Source of the DNA: Trema orientale
Lineage: Eukaryota > Streptophyta > Magnoliopsida > Rosales > Cannabaceae
Direction: 5' to 3'
Length of the DNA stretch: 64,000 nt
NCBI GenBank assembly: GCA_002914845.1
Contig: JXTC01000264.1
Span: 306,153 to 370,152, forward strand
The first letter of the stretch is position 1. Each line of letters starts with the position of its first letter. This document shows positions 35,180-48,101 of the stretch, one piece after another. Below the pieces are notes generated by a model. That model ran no database searches. It saw only the letters and a program-made list of their open reading frames with translations, and was not told the DNA's origin. The position numbers were made by a program, and so were the translations under genes.

Positions 35180-36441
35180 GCCCTTGTATTTTTTTTTTCT
35201 CTCTCCTGTTTCCAATGGAATCAACTTCAACGGTGGTACGTACGTTCTATTTTCACAATTTCGATAATGATGATGATGTTGAATGATGAGGCAACAAAGA
35301 TGTAAAGGAATTGATGAAAAACCAAGGAAGTGTTTCCAGCAATGAGTTTTTCCATCACAGGGCATCACAATTTCGATAATGGATGTCTCTTTTTTTCATC
35401 TACTTCTGAATTTTTTTTAATGATAGACTTGTTGGAAACCTTTTTCCATTAATCATGAATAAATCTTTGAAAGTTTCAAATGATATCCTTTTAACATGTT
35501 GGAGTACTTTCACGTCAGTCAATGCTAAAAAAACGGCCTTTATGCAAATTCTAGGAAGCCCAACATAGAAAGTTACGTTTGTACTCGGTCTTTCTCCTTC
35601 ATTTGAACCAAAAATGACTGGACAGTAGACACTCATGTTTTATCTTTAGTTAATCACGAACCGTAGAAATTTGGATCAACATTGTATGTGTATATTGCAA
35701 GTTATAATACCCAGTGGGGTTAATATATCGAGTCAAGAGCAGTCCCAATACGCCTCGATAATAGATGTTTGGCTTTCACAACCGATGCGATTGAGAATTA
35801 TTTTTGCCAAGTATATGAGAATAGTCTAAGACGTAATAAGTAACACAACAAACTTTCTTGTTTCTCTAGAACGTCAATTCGTGGAAAATAGCCTAATTTG
35901 CGGAAAGCCAGATAGTATCTTTAAGTAGGGGACTAGAGAAGTAAAATATGTGCTAGTACTGAATTAAACAATTCAATTGAGAAGTGTAACAAATAAAATT
36001 GGCATTTAAGTGTGACTGTTTTGAATGGAAAATTAAGGTCACATACCACAATAGAGCGTATCTCCATCACATACATAACTATATTCCTTCAACTAACATT
36101 AGGCAAAGAATTTGGCAACCTTATGGACTTTATTTCTTGCCAACTTCAAGCCTTTGGTTTGTTCAATGCTTTGAAGTTTTGACCTACGCGTCAACGCCAT
36201 GACCCTGAAGTTGCATGCTCCATATCTCTCTCTTACTAAACCCTTTACAGAACTCGGAAAGAAGCTTCAAGTTTTTGGGGTTCACAAAGCGAAAAAGCAA
36301 CAGTTCATTCGCCACATCGAAGTCTTTGCATAAGGTCCAATTAGTGGCTTTTTTTCACTTTTGTCTTAAAAGTCTTCGAAACCATCATAATCAAAAGCAT
36401 TTTTTAGGAAGATATCCATATGAAATCCCCATTCAATATTT

Positions 36442-36483
<42 letters not shown>

Positions 36484-37253
36484 CCGTTGGTATAATGCGG
36501 CTGTTGATTGTGGAAATTGACCCTTATCTGACTAATACTTCCACCTCAGCTCTCTTACGCTAGTGGCATCTCCATTTTGAGTTTTGTTATATATGTATTG
36601 TTATCCCACATGTGGGAAATAAACCTTATAATTTTATGGCGTGACACGTGGCACTAAATCGATTGATACTGTGCCAATTGGCGTGTTTTGGATACTCTAG
36701 TTGGCATTCAGATAGCCAATGGAAAATTTTGGAGCATTTTGAGCTGTTCCAAGAAATAAGAACATGATATAGTAGGGTATATATAGTCCAATAATATTAT
36801 TAGCAGCGTCCACCCATCAAAGTGAAATTATTTCACTTTGAAGAATAACTTCGGTTGCATTCTTCATAGATAATGGAAACATTATTTTGGAAAATTCCAG
36901 GTTGCCCCATGAAGTAATAACACTATATCGTAAAGTCCACTTTAAGTAGCCTGCACTAAATTGAAAATTTGCTACTTTCGTTAATATTTTGGTTGATATT
37001 TTTCATGGCTATTTGCAAGGTTGCTCGAAAAGTAAGAGCACTTGATATAATATTTAGTCTAACCAGGAGTACAATATAACAAATTTAATACAAAGATTGA
37101 ATTATAGCTAAATAATACGTATAAATTAAATGATACATTAACAACAAATGTTAAAATCATTTTGACCTATATTATAACCATCAAAGAAAAAAAAAAAAAC
37201 AATCTGTGTATTTATGATTCGCATGCAACTCCACAAATAAGGAAAACAACTAG
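35180..37253. other. intergenic spacer with a microsatellite
   Basis: No supported gene. A composite (CT)n(AT)n microsatellite lies at about 36440-36483. A short palindrome AAAGTGAAATTATTTCACTTT-like hairpin occurs near 36820. Confidence 0.5.
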
Positions 37254-37261
37254 AGCATACC

Positions 37262-37869
37262 TATAGATACAATTATAGGCCGCGGTCCATCGGCCAGCCC
37301 AGGCCCGTTCTGGTATTATATATGGGCCAAGCTGGCCCGTCTACTATTTATGGGTTGGACTTGTTAGGGAATAACCTCCCCAATAAATACACAATAGTGG
37401 AAGCGATAAAAAAAAAATGTGAAAAATAATGCCGAAATAAAATAAACACAGGACACACAAAATTATCATGGTTCACCAATTTGGCTACGTCCACGGAGCT
37501 GTTGCAGATCTTCACTATAAGGAAAAAAGAAATCTTTACAAGTGTTTACAAACACTCACTCAGTACTCCTCACACCCAGACCTCGAATACACCCAAGAGA
37601 AAAACTATGATGAGCTAGAATGGACTGGCCCATAATGGGCTATTATGGGCCAACCCATGGATCGGCCCATCCTGGTCCGTGAGCTGGTCTTGCCCAGCCC
37701 ACATATAGGGTAGCCCATGGGTTAGACTGGGCTGGGGTAGACCACTCTTTTTCTTTGGTGGCTCGGCCCTGCCTAGTCAATAAAAACAATGGGTTAGGTT
37801 GGACTGGCCCACGATAAGCCTACTTAAAATAGGTCGGTCCGGGCCAGATAGTCCATTGTTGCATCCCTA
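37262..37869. mobile_element. non-autonomous hAT element carrying an LTR-like insert
   Basis: A perfect 8-base target duplication AGCATACC flanks it (37254-37261 and 37870-37877), the length used by hAT transposases. The ends are TATAGATACAATTATAGGCC and, inverted, TAGGGATGCAACAATGG. Inner arms are rich in GGCCCA/GGCCCG words. The middle block (about 37369-37620) has a different composition and starts TTGTTAGGGAATAACC with CATGGTTCACC and CTACGTCCACGG, phrases common in copia-type LTRs, so it is probably a nested solo LTR. Confidence 0.85.
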
Positions 37870-37877
37870 AGCATACC

Positions 37878-39601
37878 ACAGGAGATACCATTTTAGTTTT
37901 TCTAAATCAACCTCAACAACTCAATTAAGTTGTCATTTCTTTTGTGATGATAAATTTTGCACATAGATCAATTAATCTTTAATGGGATAAGTTAGGAAAA
38001 TATCATAAAAAACCACACATATAGAAGAAAAATAAGCATAAACCTTATACAAATACAAATTTAGATTAAGGGAAAATCCCAATTGATCTAGAAGTACCTT
38101 CACACTTGTATAATGAAATTAAAAAAAAAAAAAATCATCCCTATCTTTGTCACAAGGTTAATGAGTGTTATATTATATTCATTGACAGACACAATTATAT
38201 TCATTGACATACACGTGGATACTTTTTTTGCTATTTGAAAAACAAGAGATATTTTAATTTGGAGTCTCTTAGAAGAGAAAGTAGAACTAAGCCGAAATAC
38301 ATTAGATAAAAATGGAATTTTCCTTATATAGTTCTCATCCCTTGGAAAACAGAAATGAAAGACCGAAAGTCATGATAAAGCTAGCCATAATATTTTTATT
38401 TTACTTATAGATGTGCGAGCTAAAGGAAGTTAATGTCATAAACAAAACTTACTTAGAAGAAATAAGATGATGTATATATAAATCAACGTATTTCCAATAC
38501 AATAGGTACAATATGAACAGAGATGAAAGTCACTTTCCGGTATTGTGCATGATCATGTGAAGCTTAAAAAGCAAATATTGTGGTACACATCATGAAAGCA
38601 CATATCTTCTAATCGTTTTTGGGGTTTAACACATACTGAGATATCGACCACATAATATAAGCCATGCCCTATTAGCACATTCTGGTGTGTACTTCCCACG
38701 TGGGACAATTTTTACGCCTAATTAGGCTGCTCAAAATGGATAAAAACTAGTAATATCAGTGGAGTGTGACGTGGAATTGCCATATCATCATATGAATATG
38801 ATACTCTATTACAATTTCATCCCAATATATACTTGTCATAATTTTCTCTTTTTAAAAAAAAAAAAAATTATAATAGGTCAATAATGGTGATCGCTGGGTG
38901 TGGGATGTCAAAGTGGTGCACTAACTAGCATTTGTACCGGGTAGATTTTTGACAAGCAATAGGAAAGCATAGCTACACACATATATATATAGATATACAG
39001 TCTATGTTGTATTTTTTTTTTTTTTTGATAAAATCTATGTTGTATTTTTAAGTACATGAGTTTGCTTTCTCTACGTCACTTCTCTCTAGTCGCCAAATGC
39101 TAAAATAGGGGTTGTGCTGCCAACCCTTATATAACGCTTCCAGACCATCAAAATAAACCCATATAATATGCAATACCTCATACATATGCAAAATTTCTGG
39201 TGGATCGATCAAAATATGCTTTATTAGATGGACATATATAGAAAAAAAATTGAAGTCTTTTTCAACTTTTTGACCGGTGATACCGTGATAACATCCACCT
39301 CACAGGCAAAATAAATGTAACTTCACGGGCAAAATAGTTAGAAATGTTTGTAATAGACGCCAGAATTTTTTCTTTTTGAACTGATAATGTTGTTTTTGGT
39401 TTCATATATATATATACGATAATAAGACAACAGAAGTACTCTTCCTCGTCAATTGGTTGATCTTAATTCTTTCTTAGCCTGATGATCGAGATGAAACACT
39501 AATCAAGGGGGTTTGATATCTTGAGCCTTGTTTTAGCGGGCTTTTTTTTTTAATCATTGAAAATAATAGCATTAACTATATATATATGAAGGTAAAAGCT
39601 A
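37878..39601. other. AT-rich spacer
   Basis: No gene, RNA gene or clear element edge is seen. Several A or T homopolymers and short AT microsatellites are present. Confidence 0.45.
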
Positions 39602-39610
39602 TATATATAT

Positions 39611-40173
39611 GGGATAATAACAAAAATATTTCCTAGATTTTGATGAAATACTCAATATATTCCTTCATTTTTCGTAAATTACAAAACTATCCTCTCTGAT
39701 TGACAAATTAATACAAATTTCACTCGTATAACTTATTAGGTCAAAATTAACAAAAAAATGTCAAAATTACACTCTCTCTAAATTTGTAACAAATAATTTT
39801 TTTTGAAATGACTAAGATACCATTACCTAAATATAATTAAATAGCTAAAAAAATGAAAAAATTTCTTTAAAAAAATTATATAAGACTTTTCTTCATCAAA
39901 TCTTCTTATTCTTGGTCATTTTTTTCTTTCATCCACCACTATTTTTTTCTTCACTAAACATTACTTATTACTCTTTAAGTAATATTTATTTTGTTATAAG
40001 TTTAGAAAGAGGGTAATTTTGATATTTTATTTGTTAATTTTGACCTAATAAGCTATAAGGATGAGATTTGTGTTAATTTACTAATCAGAGGAGATATTTT
40101 TATAATCTACGAAAACTATAGGGATATATTGAGTATTTCATCAAAATTCAGGAGATATTTTTATTATTATCCC
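39611..40173. mobile_element. MITE with about 200-bp inverted arms, probably MULE-derived
   Basis: Left end GGGATAATAACAAAAATATT is mirrored by TTTTTATTATTATCCC on the right, and inverted matches continue inward, for example AACTTATTAGGTCAAAATTAA (about 39730) against TTAATTTTGACCTAATAAGC (about 40035). The flanks are TATATATAT on both sides, consistent with a 9-base duplication, but the site is an AT microsatellite so this is weak. No coding capacity in 563 bp. Confidence 0.75.
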
Positions 40174-40408
40174 TATATATATATATATTTATATATAAGT
40201 GTTTGTTCAATAGATATCACAATATTTATCTATTGATGGTACTCCAATTTAAATTGTCAGTCATAATTAAATGAGTTAATGTACCAAAAAGATCTAACAT
40301 ATTAAATTCTTATATATTTATAGAAAATAATTTATTGCTTAAAGTGGCGGGTAACCTTTTAATTTGTTACGTGCTAGTTAATTTTTTTTAAAATTCTATT
40401 CCATTATT

Positions 40409-40566
40409 TTTTTACATTATTTTTTTTAAATTGATTAATCCTATATGAAGTTTTTAAAAGCGGAAGTTAATTGAAAGTATGTATGGACTTTTACATTATT
40501 TTTTTTAAATTGATTAATCCTATATGAAGTTTTTAAAAGCGGAAGTTAATTGAAAGTATGTATGGA
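40409..40566. repeat. perfect 79-bp tandem duplication
   Basis: Two adjacent units of 79 bases (40409-40487 and 40488-40566), each containing ATTGATTAATCC, AAAAGCGGAAGTTAATTG and GTATGTATGGA, appear identical by eye. Confidence 0.93.
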
Positions 40567-42129
40567 GTTTAAGCTGATTCATGTATGTGTAATTGTTTTT
40601 TTCAAATAAATTTCTTTTAATATGGTTCCTTTATTTATAATAATTTTTTTTTCCTTTCTGGTTCATTTCGTTAAATTAAATATGAAGAAAAATAAAATTA
40701 ATACTTATTAAATTGATTATTCTTATACAAAGTTTAAAAAATATATAGAAAATTAACTAAATTGTGTACAAATAATTTTAAGCTTTTCACAGTCCATATA
40801 TATACTTAATGAAAACTAATGTTTCAACAATTATGCATGTATAATTTTTTAAAAAAATTAAATTAAATTTTCATTCAATGTAGTTCTTTTATGTATCATA
40901 GTTTTTTTTTAAAAAAAAAATAGAAAATAACGTATTCCTAATATAAAATTTATGCCTATCTTAGAATTTACCTTTTGTTCAGTCAAAAAAAAAAAATTTG
41001 ATAAAATATCGAATTTATAATAGTACATATAGTTTTAATTAAAAGTAATAAAAAAATTAAACTTTAATGTTAAAATTCAAAAAAGAAAGAAATAAAAAAA
41101 TGAATTAGAAACTAATAAATTAAATCAGATGACTTGTTATTATAAATATTTCCAAATTTATCAAATTAACTTACTCGCTCATAGAAAAATATAAAAATAA
41201 CCATTAAAAACTCACCATATATTATGTCTTGTTCCATAAGGATCTGTCCATGCCCAAATCTCAATGATGCATCTGTATTGCATTTAATGCAACCATGCAT
41301 ATTGGCAATATCAGCTTCATTATATAACAGAGTTATTTTCATTAATTACTCATCTAATTTATAAATCTTCTACTTTAATTTGTTTTATATATTAATTAAT
41401 ATATGGACGATATGTATCTAAGCTAATACTTTCATCTTTTCTACAGAGACTAAATTTCACAAAAAACCATGCATGTGACAAGATCAAAGCAGGTCATATG
41501 CAGTATAGATTTTCTAGCCAATAATTAAAAAGAAAAAAGAAAAAGGAACCATACTAAAAACAAAAAGCAGAGTAGATCACTAGATCGATCCAAGAAATTA
41601 GCAACAATGAGCAACCCCCATTATTTCACCGCATGCATGCCAGGTGTGCGTATCAGATCAAAATTTATGGCATTTTTCGAACGAAATCCCACATAAATGT
41701 GGCTCGCATGATCAATTACCAAAGATTATTGTCAACTAAAATTTTTTTTAATATATATGTATCATTATTATTGTTAACCAACAAATCGAATAATTAAAAT
41801 TTTAAAAAATAAAATGTTTGTGGGATATGATGAAACAGTCAACATATGAGTGTTTCATGTCTTTAAGCGCCAGCCGTCCGATTTTGATCACATCCAAGAA
41901 ACTTCCCACTCAAATATTATAATAATAATAATGATAATAAAAAAAACGTTTGCCTAAATTAGACCGATCTGAAGAAACAATAATAAACGGTAGTGTTATA
42001 AAAATTTGTTAAATATATCAACTATATGTATACTAGGCCTTAATTAATAAAAATTTTAACAACAAAATCAGTCCTTAAATTATATCTGTCACGGTCGGTC
42101 TGCGAGTTTATAGGGACAACACTGTTCCT
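40567..42129. other. AT-rich spacer upstream of the ARM-repeat gene
   Basis: No gene is seen. Very long A/T stretches dominate to about 41160; the part nearest the gene (41900-42200) is more balanced and probably holds the promoter, but no clear TATA box can be assigned. Confidence 0.45.
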
Positions 42130-42218
42130 TTGCGAGGGTCTGCATGTGCTTTGTGCTCCCTCCGTTTGAAGCTCCCAGAGTCCTCTTTCCCTTGTCCCAT
42201 TACCCACAATTTACCCTT

Positions 42219-42221
<3 letters not shown>

Positions 42222-42272
<51 letters not shown>
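42222..42272. repeat. (CT)25 microsatellite in the leader of the ARM-repeat gene
   Basis: About 25 CT units end 84 bases before the start codon. CT/GA tracts are common in plant 5' leaders and core promoters; as GA on the other strand they are candidate BPC/GAGA-factor sites. Length polymorphism is likely. Confidence 0.9.
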
Positions 42273-42274
<2 letters not shown>

Positions 42275-42355
42275 AAAAGTCAGACGTTTTATTCAGAGAA
42301 TTATTTCATATAAATAAACAAAAGCACAAAACAGAGTTTTTCAAACCCAAACAAT

Positions 42356-45300
42356 ATGTCTAACTCGTTTTCTTCTTCTTCTTCTTCTTCATCTTCGTCT
42401 TCTCCTCTATGGCTATACTCTTACATAAAGCTTCGGTTCTTCAATCGCATCCGACTGTTCCTGCGTTCCAAAGCCGGCCGCAAGCGCTACGTGTCCTCTT
42501 CTGATCGGCTCGAAAGAAGTAGTACTACGACTACTACTAGTGCCGCCGCGGTAAAGGACGTGATCAACTGCGACGACGTCGTTGAAGTAGCCGTTGAGGT
42601 TATGGAGAAGGAATTATTAGGAGGAGGTGGTGGTGGTGGTGATGATGATGACGTGGCGGCCGGGTTGCAAAGGGCGGTGAAGAGGCTTCATTTTGGGAGC
42701 TGGGAGGAGAAGGAGATGGCGGCTAAGGAGATTGAGAGGTTGGCTAAAGAGGATGTGAAGCTGAGGAAGTTGGTCGCCGAGCTCGGCGTTGTACCGGTTT
42801 TGGTAACTATGGCGGCGTCCGATGTGGTTCCACGGCGGCGGGCCGCGGTGGCGGCTCTCATTCAGCTTGCTAATGGAACTTACACGTACGTTTATTTTCC
42901 ATCTTGTTCATCTCTATAGATTTACTATTTTTTTTTTTTTTTAAATTAAACTTGATTTCATTTGGAAAGCTAGGTTAACCTACAAATTATGACAAAATTA
43001 GTTATTTGTTCGAAATTCTAACAAGGAAGATTTTGTGAATAAAAAATATTGTTTAGTTAATTAATTAGAACTGTGCAATAGATGTACACGTTTGTGTATG
43101 CATGAATAATAATAGTAATTAGTTACTTATTTTCTATATAAATTGATTAGCGAAAATATGTTAAGAATACTCCCTCTAACCAATAAGAAGCGGTCATGTA
43201 TTTTAGTTAATTTAACTTAAAAATTTCTTTGAAGTTGGTAGAGTTTTCTATTTCTAATAAATTATTTTAGAAATTCTGATATTTAAGAAAGAAAGATATG
43301 AAAGCTAGGAGGCCCTTATTATGGGCACCCATATGACTATTTTGACCATTGAGCACATTAATGTTATTATTCATTAGTGATGATGTAAGGCTAAGCTGGT
43401 CTTGCCGTCAATATAATGGTTGGTAGTCATCCACCCATATCTGCTCTGAGCTAGTTGACGATACAATCGATGCTTTCATTGACATAAATGAATTATTCTC
43501 TATAAGAGAGAAAAGGTTAAAAGACAGGACAAAGAAAATAATTCCAGAAAATCATCCATGATGGAGACCTCATGTCAGAGATAGGGGCATCAATAATAAG
43601 TTTCCTTCAAACTCAAGCTATTAAGCTGAGGCCACGTAATTAGGGATAGAAAATGCCGAAAACGGTTATCTTTTAACTACAATGGTAAAAACATTGCAAG
43701 AGTTTTTATTAATTGTCTTAAAAGCATGGTGGAAAATATTGTTAATATTAAGATTAATGATACTGGTACTGTTGTCCCGTGGCTGCTCTCTGAGGTACTC
43801 ATTTGACTCTATTAGTTGTCGTATGTAACATATACATCGCACCAAAGAACATGCTGCTCAACCCAACTTTTTTAGTGGGTCAGTGGGCTTATCCCATATA
43901 AAGTGGTTCATTCAATCAATATGTGGTACGTTCTATTTTTGTACTTACTTAATTATAGCATTTCTCCAATAATTCCTATTAAATAAGATTTAGTTAATTA
44001 GGAAAAATCATATTATTTGAATTGGTAAGACCGCAGGGTGCGCTTGATTAATAATCTAGGGAGTGTTTGGAGATGGGAACATGAACATTAATGTTCTCTA
44101 AAACCGACATAATGTCTTTGAGATGGGATATATTACAGCTTGTAAGATTTAGTGTAGTGGTTTAGATTCCATTTCGATTTTTGGGCAATATTATTTAAAC
44201 TACCCCTTTTTGACCCCAACTTTCCAACACTGATCTAAATCTTAGGAATCTCGTTGACTTCTCCTCCATGCTACAAATCCCCTCATCTCATTTCTTAAAT
44301 ATTTAATATCTTACTAACCAATTCAATAATGTAGGTAGTTTTGTTTTCTCATCTACCTTTGAATTATTGTGCTTATTTGACACTTCAATATTATTTCAAA
44401 GCGATTATTGACTTGACTCATAGTATTTTATTTCTCGTGTACTTCAACCAAAGTTTGAAATTACAGACATTATAATTAAATTCTCTCTTATATCTCCCAT
44501 TTTTTTATTCTTCAGGAACAAAGCACTTATGGTGGAAGCAGGAATTCTATCAAAACTACCAAAGAACACCAATCTTCTAGATGAACCAACCAAGCTTGGA
44601 TTTGCAGAATTGCTCTTGACATTATCTTCATTGGCAAATACACCCTTCCCTTTAGCCTCATCAGAGATGGTCCCATTTCTCATTGGGATCCTAGAATCAA
44701 GCACAACCAACATTGAAACAAAAGAGTCGTGTTTAGGCACCTTATGTAACCTCTCCACCATTTTGGACAATGCAGGACCATTAGTCTCAAACGGAGTAGT
44801 AGACACTCTCTTAAAATTGTCCCCATCAAATAAGGAACTCTCTGAGAAAGCTCTTGGGGTATTAGGGAGCTTGGTGGTGACTTTAATGGGGAAAAAGGCC
44901 ATGGAAAATAGCCCAATGGTTCCAGAGACTTTGATAGAGATTTTGACATGGGAAGACAAGCCCAAATGCCAAGAGCTATCAGCTTATATTCTAATGATAT
45001 TAGCTCATCAAAGCTCGACTCAAAGAGAAAAAATGGCTGTGTCCGGAATTGTCCCAGTACTATTGGAAGTTTCCTTACTTGGGAGTCCTCTGGCTCAGAA
45101 GAGGTCACTAAAATTACTGCAGTGGTTCAGAGATGAGCGGCAGGCGAAGATGGGGCCGCATTCCGGGCCACAAACGGCCGGAAGGGTCTCGATTGGTTCG
45201 CCCGTTAATCAGAGGGAGACTCAAGAAGGGAAGAAGATGATGAAGAGTTTGGTGAAACAAAGTTTGCATAAGAACATGGAAATGATAACAAGACGAGCTA

Positions 45301-45371
45301 ATGCTGCTGGGGAGTCTTCTACGCTCAAGTCCTTGGTGATCAGCACAAGCTCTAAGAGTTTGCCCTATTGA
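42356..45371 (+). CDS. ARM-repeat superfamily protein (U-box-like family without U-box)
   Basis: Two exons, 42356-42885 and 44516-45371, join in frame across AC|G ([14 protein letters not shown]) to give 461 residues. The N terminus has a Ser run, then a basic [21 protein letters not shown] stretch and Gly/Asp runs. From about residue 100 ([20 protein letters not shown]) armadillo repeats follow; clear ones are [34 protein letters not shown] and [16 protein letters not shown]. The C terminus is a basic tail. ARM repeats form a superhelix that binds partner proteins. Plant relatives are often annotated as U-box proteins, but no U-box is encoded here, so E3 ligase activity is not supported. Start chosen as the first ATG after the CT-rich leader. 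The 1.6 kb intron lies at a position typical of this family. Confidence 0.9.
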
Positions 45372-46344
45372 AGATATTCACAATATATTTTTTTTTAACA
45401 TTGCTTTTTTTTATTATTATTTGTTTTCTTTTTTTCCCCAAGATTTGCATTGGAAAATGCTATTCTTTAACAGTAGCATGTGATTTGCTATAGTTGTGAA
45501 CAAGGATGATGATTTTCTAGAGAGGGCGCAGATGTCCTCCTAATTCAGAAAGAAATGCATTTCTCGTGCATACGTAGCTTGTGAGTTTTTACCCCAAAGA
45601 AAAAGAAGCTTACTACATACCATTTTATATCCTAACTAAACACATCTACTTATTCGGAAGTAAGAATCCTTCATGAGGATATTATTCGTCATTCATTGCG
45701 GTTAAATAAATGGTGGTTCTTTTTCTCAATAGGTATGAGAAAAATCAGTTTGGGACTACAGTTAGAATAGGATAACCACAAAAATCAGCCAAATATTCCC
45801 TGGAAGAAGGAAGAAAAAGATGTTGTGTTTTAATATTTCCGAAAGTGGGCTCACATATTAAATACAATTATATATTATAATAGCTATCTAATTAGTGAGC
45901 TAAATTATATGATATATTTAGTGGGCTGTAGAGACAATCTATATTGATATAAGCTTTGTAAAGTGTAGAGATCCAACAGTAGTCTAATTATAATTGATGA
46001 GATTATATTTGACCTACTATATAATGATAACTACAAGGGTTATGATTCCCAAATCAAATTATTCTTAATTTTTTGCTCTTCTCCTCTTCCCCATTTTAGA
46101 GAGAGAATACATTGACCACTTTAAGGATTTGACTGTGGAAGGATGCTAATTCTCATATTCACATTGCCATGGATTTCTCCTCAACATTTATTCCTGACAT
46201 GATAAATTTAGGGTCATATTTGGTTGTTATCAATTCCGTTATTATGTCTAACAAAAGACAAATTTTTTTTTAGTTATTATCTGTTCATTAAAAATAAAGC
46301 TTATAATAATTCCATGTATGCAAATTAATTTATATATATATATA
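45372..46344. other. 3' flank of the ARM-repeat gene and spacer
   Basis: The first 200 bases are T-rich and probably the 3' UTR. No further gene is seen. Confidence 0.45.
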
Positions 46345-46352
46345 TATATAGG

Positions 46353-47273
46353 CAGTGGTGGAGCCAAAAAAATATTTCAGAGGGGGCAAACATAGAGATC
46401 AAAATTTTAAGCTAGCTTAAATAAAAATTCAATAAAAGTTAATTTGCTTACATATTTTGCTAAGTTTAATCTCAAACATTTAGATTATAATCTAAAATTA
46501 GTTTTTCTAACTTTGTAGTTGTAATAAGATATGTAAAAGTAATTTTTACTATATTTGATGTTATAGTATCACGGTTTTCTCATTTATAGAATAATGAGTG
46601 CAATTTTTATTTGAAATACCTTCTAAATTAGAGTCTAAAAACTCAATTATTTTATAAAATTTACAGACTAGGAGAAGAAAACAAAAATGATATACAATTT
46701 ATAAACATGTATCCCTTTACATAATACATTTGTATTATAAATAAAATGTCATAACTAAATATGTGGGTGAATTTTGTTTTTTTTTTTTAAATGAAAATAT
46801 GTGAGTGAATTAAAAAACCTTTTAAAAATACAAATATAAAACATTAATTTAGACCAATCTTCTAAAAAATATGTGTATAAATGCACACACAAATATCACA
46901 TATATCTAATATAAAATTATTTTTTCCAATTTTATATATTACCTAATAAGATATAACTGTTGCTAGTTGTTCAACCCAAATGAATTTTAAGGAAAAAATA
47001 AGTTGTTGATAAAAGTTAGGGGGAAAAAATATAAAGGTAAAAGAGATGAAGATAAACTATAAGAAATTTAAAATTAAATAGATTGATGATATTTAAGAAT
47101 TAGAGAAATAATTAATCTAATTTTGAATGGATTAAATGTAAAAATTTAAATTTAATGAAAAAATACATGGTAAATACATATACAAAAATATAAATATATA
47201 TAATGAAAAAAAATAAAAAATCTAGGAAAGTGGGGGGCGGGGATGGGGGTGCCTTATCGTGGCTCCGCTATTG
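46353..47273. mobile_element. hAT-like non-autonomous element
   Basis: Ends CAGTGGTGGAGCCA and, inverted, CAATAGCGGAGCCACG are related over 14 bases; the 'GTGGCGGAGCCA' type of end is frequent in plant genomes. G-rich patches follow the ends (AGAGGGGGCAAAC; TGGGGGGCGGGG) and the core is very AT-rich. The 8-base flanks TATATAGG and TATATGAG match at 6 positions, suggestive of a hAT duplication but not proof. Confidence 0.6.
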
Positions 47274-47278
47274 TATAT

Positions 47279-48101
47279 GAGGATGTTTCAATGGAGATTT
47301 TTGTTTTTGCTCCATGGATGGGTAAGATTGATCAAGTTAAATATGACCTACAATAGTAAGTAATTTCGTCTATTTTTCATTATTCGATTAATTAATATTT
47401 CATTCAAATATTTTTCTTTTTTTATTTTTTTTAATTTTAACTTATAAGTTTAATTTTTTAAATTGCATTTAATCTGAACGTATTATGCTACTAATAAGAA
47501 TAAGTGATTTTTTGAGAATATAAATAAGATTAGTTTTTTTATGGGATGTAACGTTAGTTTTTTTTTTTTTTTTTTTTGAAAGGTATAACGTTAGTTTTGA
47601 ACTAATAAAAAAGAAGGAATAATTTTTTTTAAGGAAAAATTTTTGATAAAAAAATTAGTATTTAATAGTTTTATATTAATGATAAGTTGTTTTTTTAGAA
47701 TATACATAACGTTAGTTTTTTTTTTTAAGGGAATATGTAATATTAGTTTTGAAATTATAAAAAGAAGAATGATTTTTTAATAAAAAATTTAATATATACG
47801 GAGTTAGTTCTTCAAAAAAAAAAAAAATCTCTATATATATATACATAGTTAGTTATTTTCTATTTTTTTTTTAATAAAAATCGACAATAGAATGAAAAGA
47901 AAAAAGAAAAAAACAATAAATAAAGGATTGGAAAAAAAAAATTCTAACCCATAGGTCAATTATAAGTTATCAATTTTTTAAGTCATAAATAGCTTTCTAT
48001 AATTACTAATATCATTATAACTATTAGATTAAAATTCAATGGCCTAAATGAAAGTACCCATCAATGGAGCAAAAATAAAAATCTTTATTGAAATATGACT
48101 C
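47279..48101. mobile_element. MITE or MULE-like element with inverted ends
   Basis: Left TTTCAATGGAGATTTTTG and TTTTTGCTCCATGGATGGG are mirrored by CCCATCAATGGAGCAAAAA and AAATCTTTATTGAAA on the right, about 45 bases of inverted repeat. The outer bases GAG...CTC fit MULE ends. It lies 6 bases from the previous element. The target duplication falls in an AT microsatellite and cannot be read with confidence. No coding capacity. Confidence 0.65.

Noticed and set aside
34985..35368. 127-codon minus-strand open frame
   Set aside because: It is the complement of the tRNA-Gly gene and its flanks.
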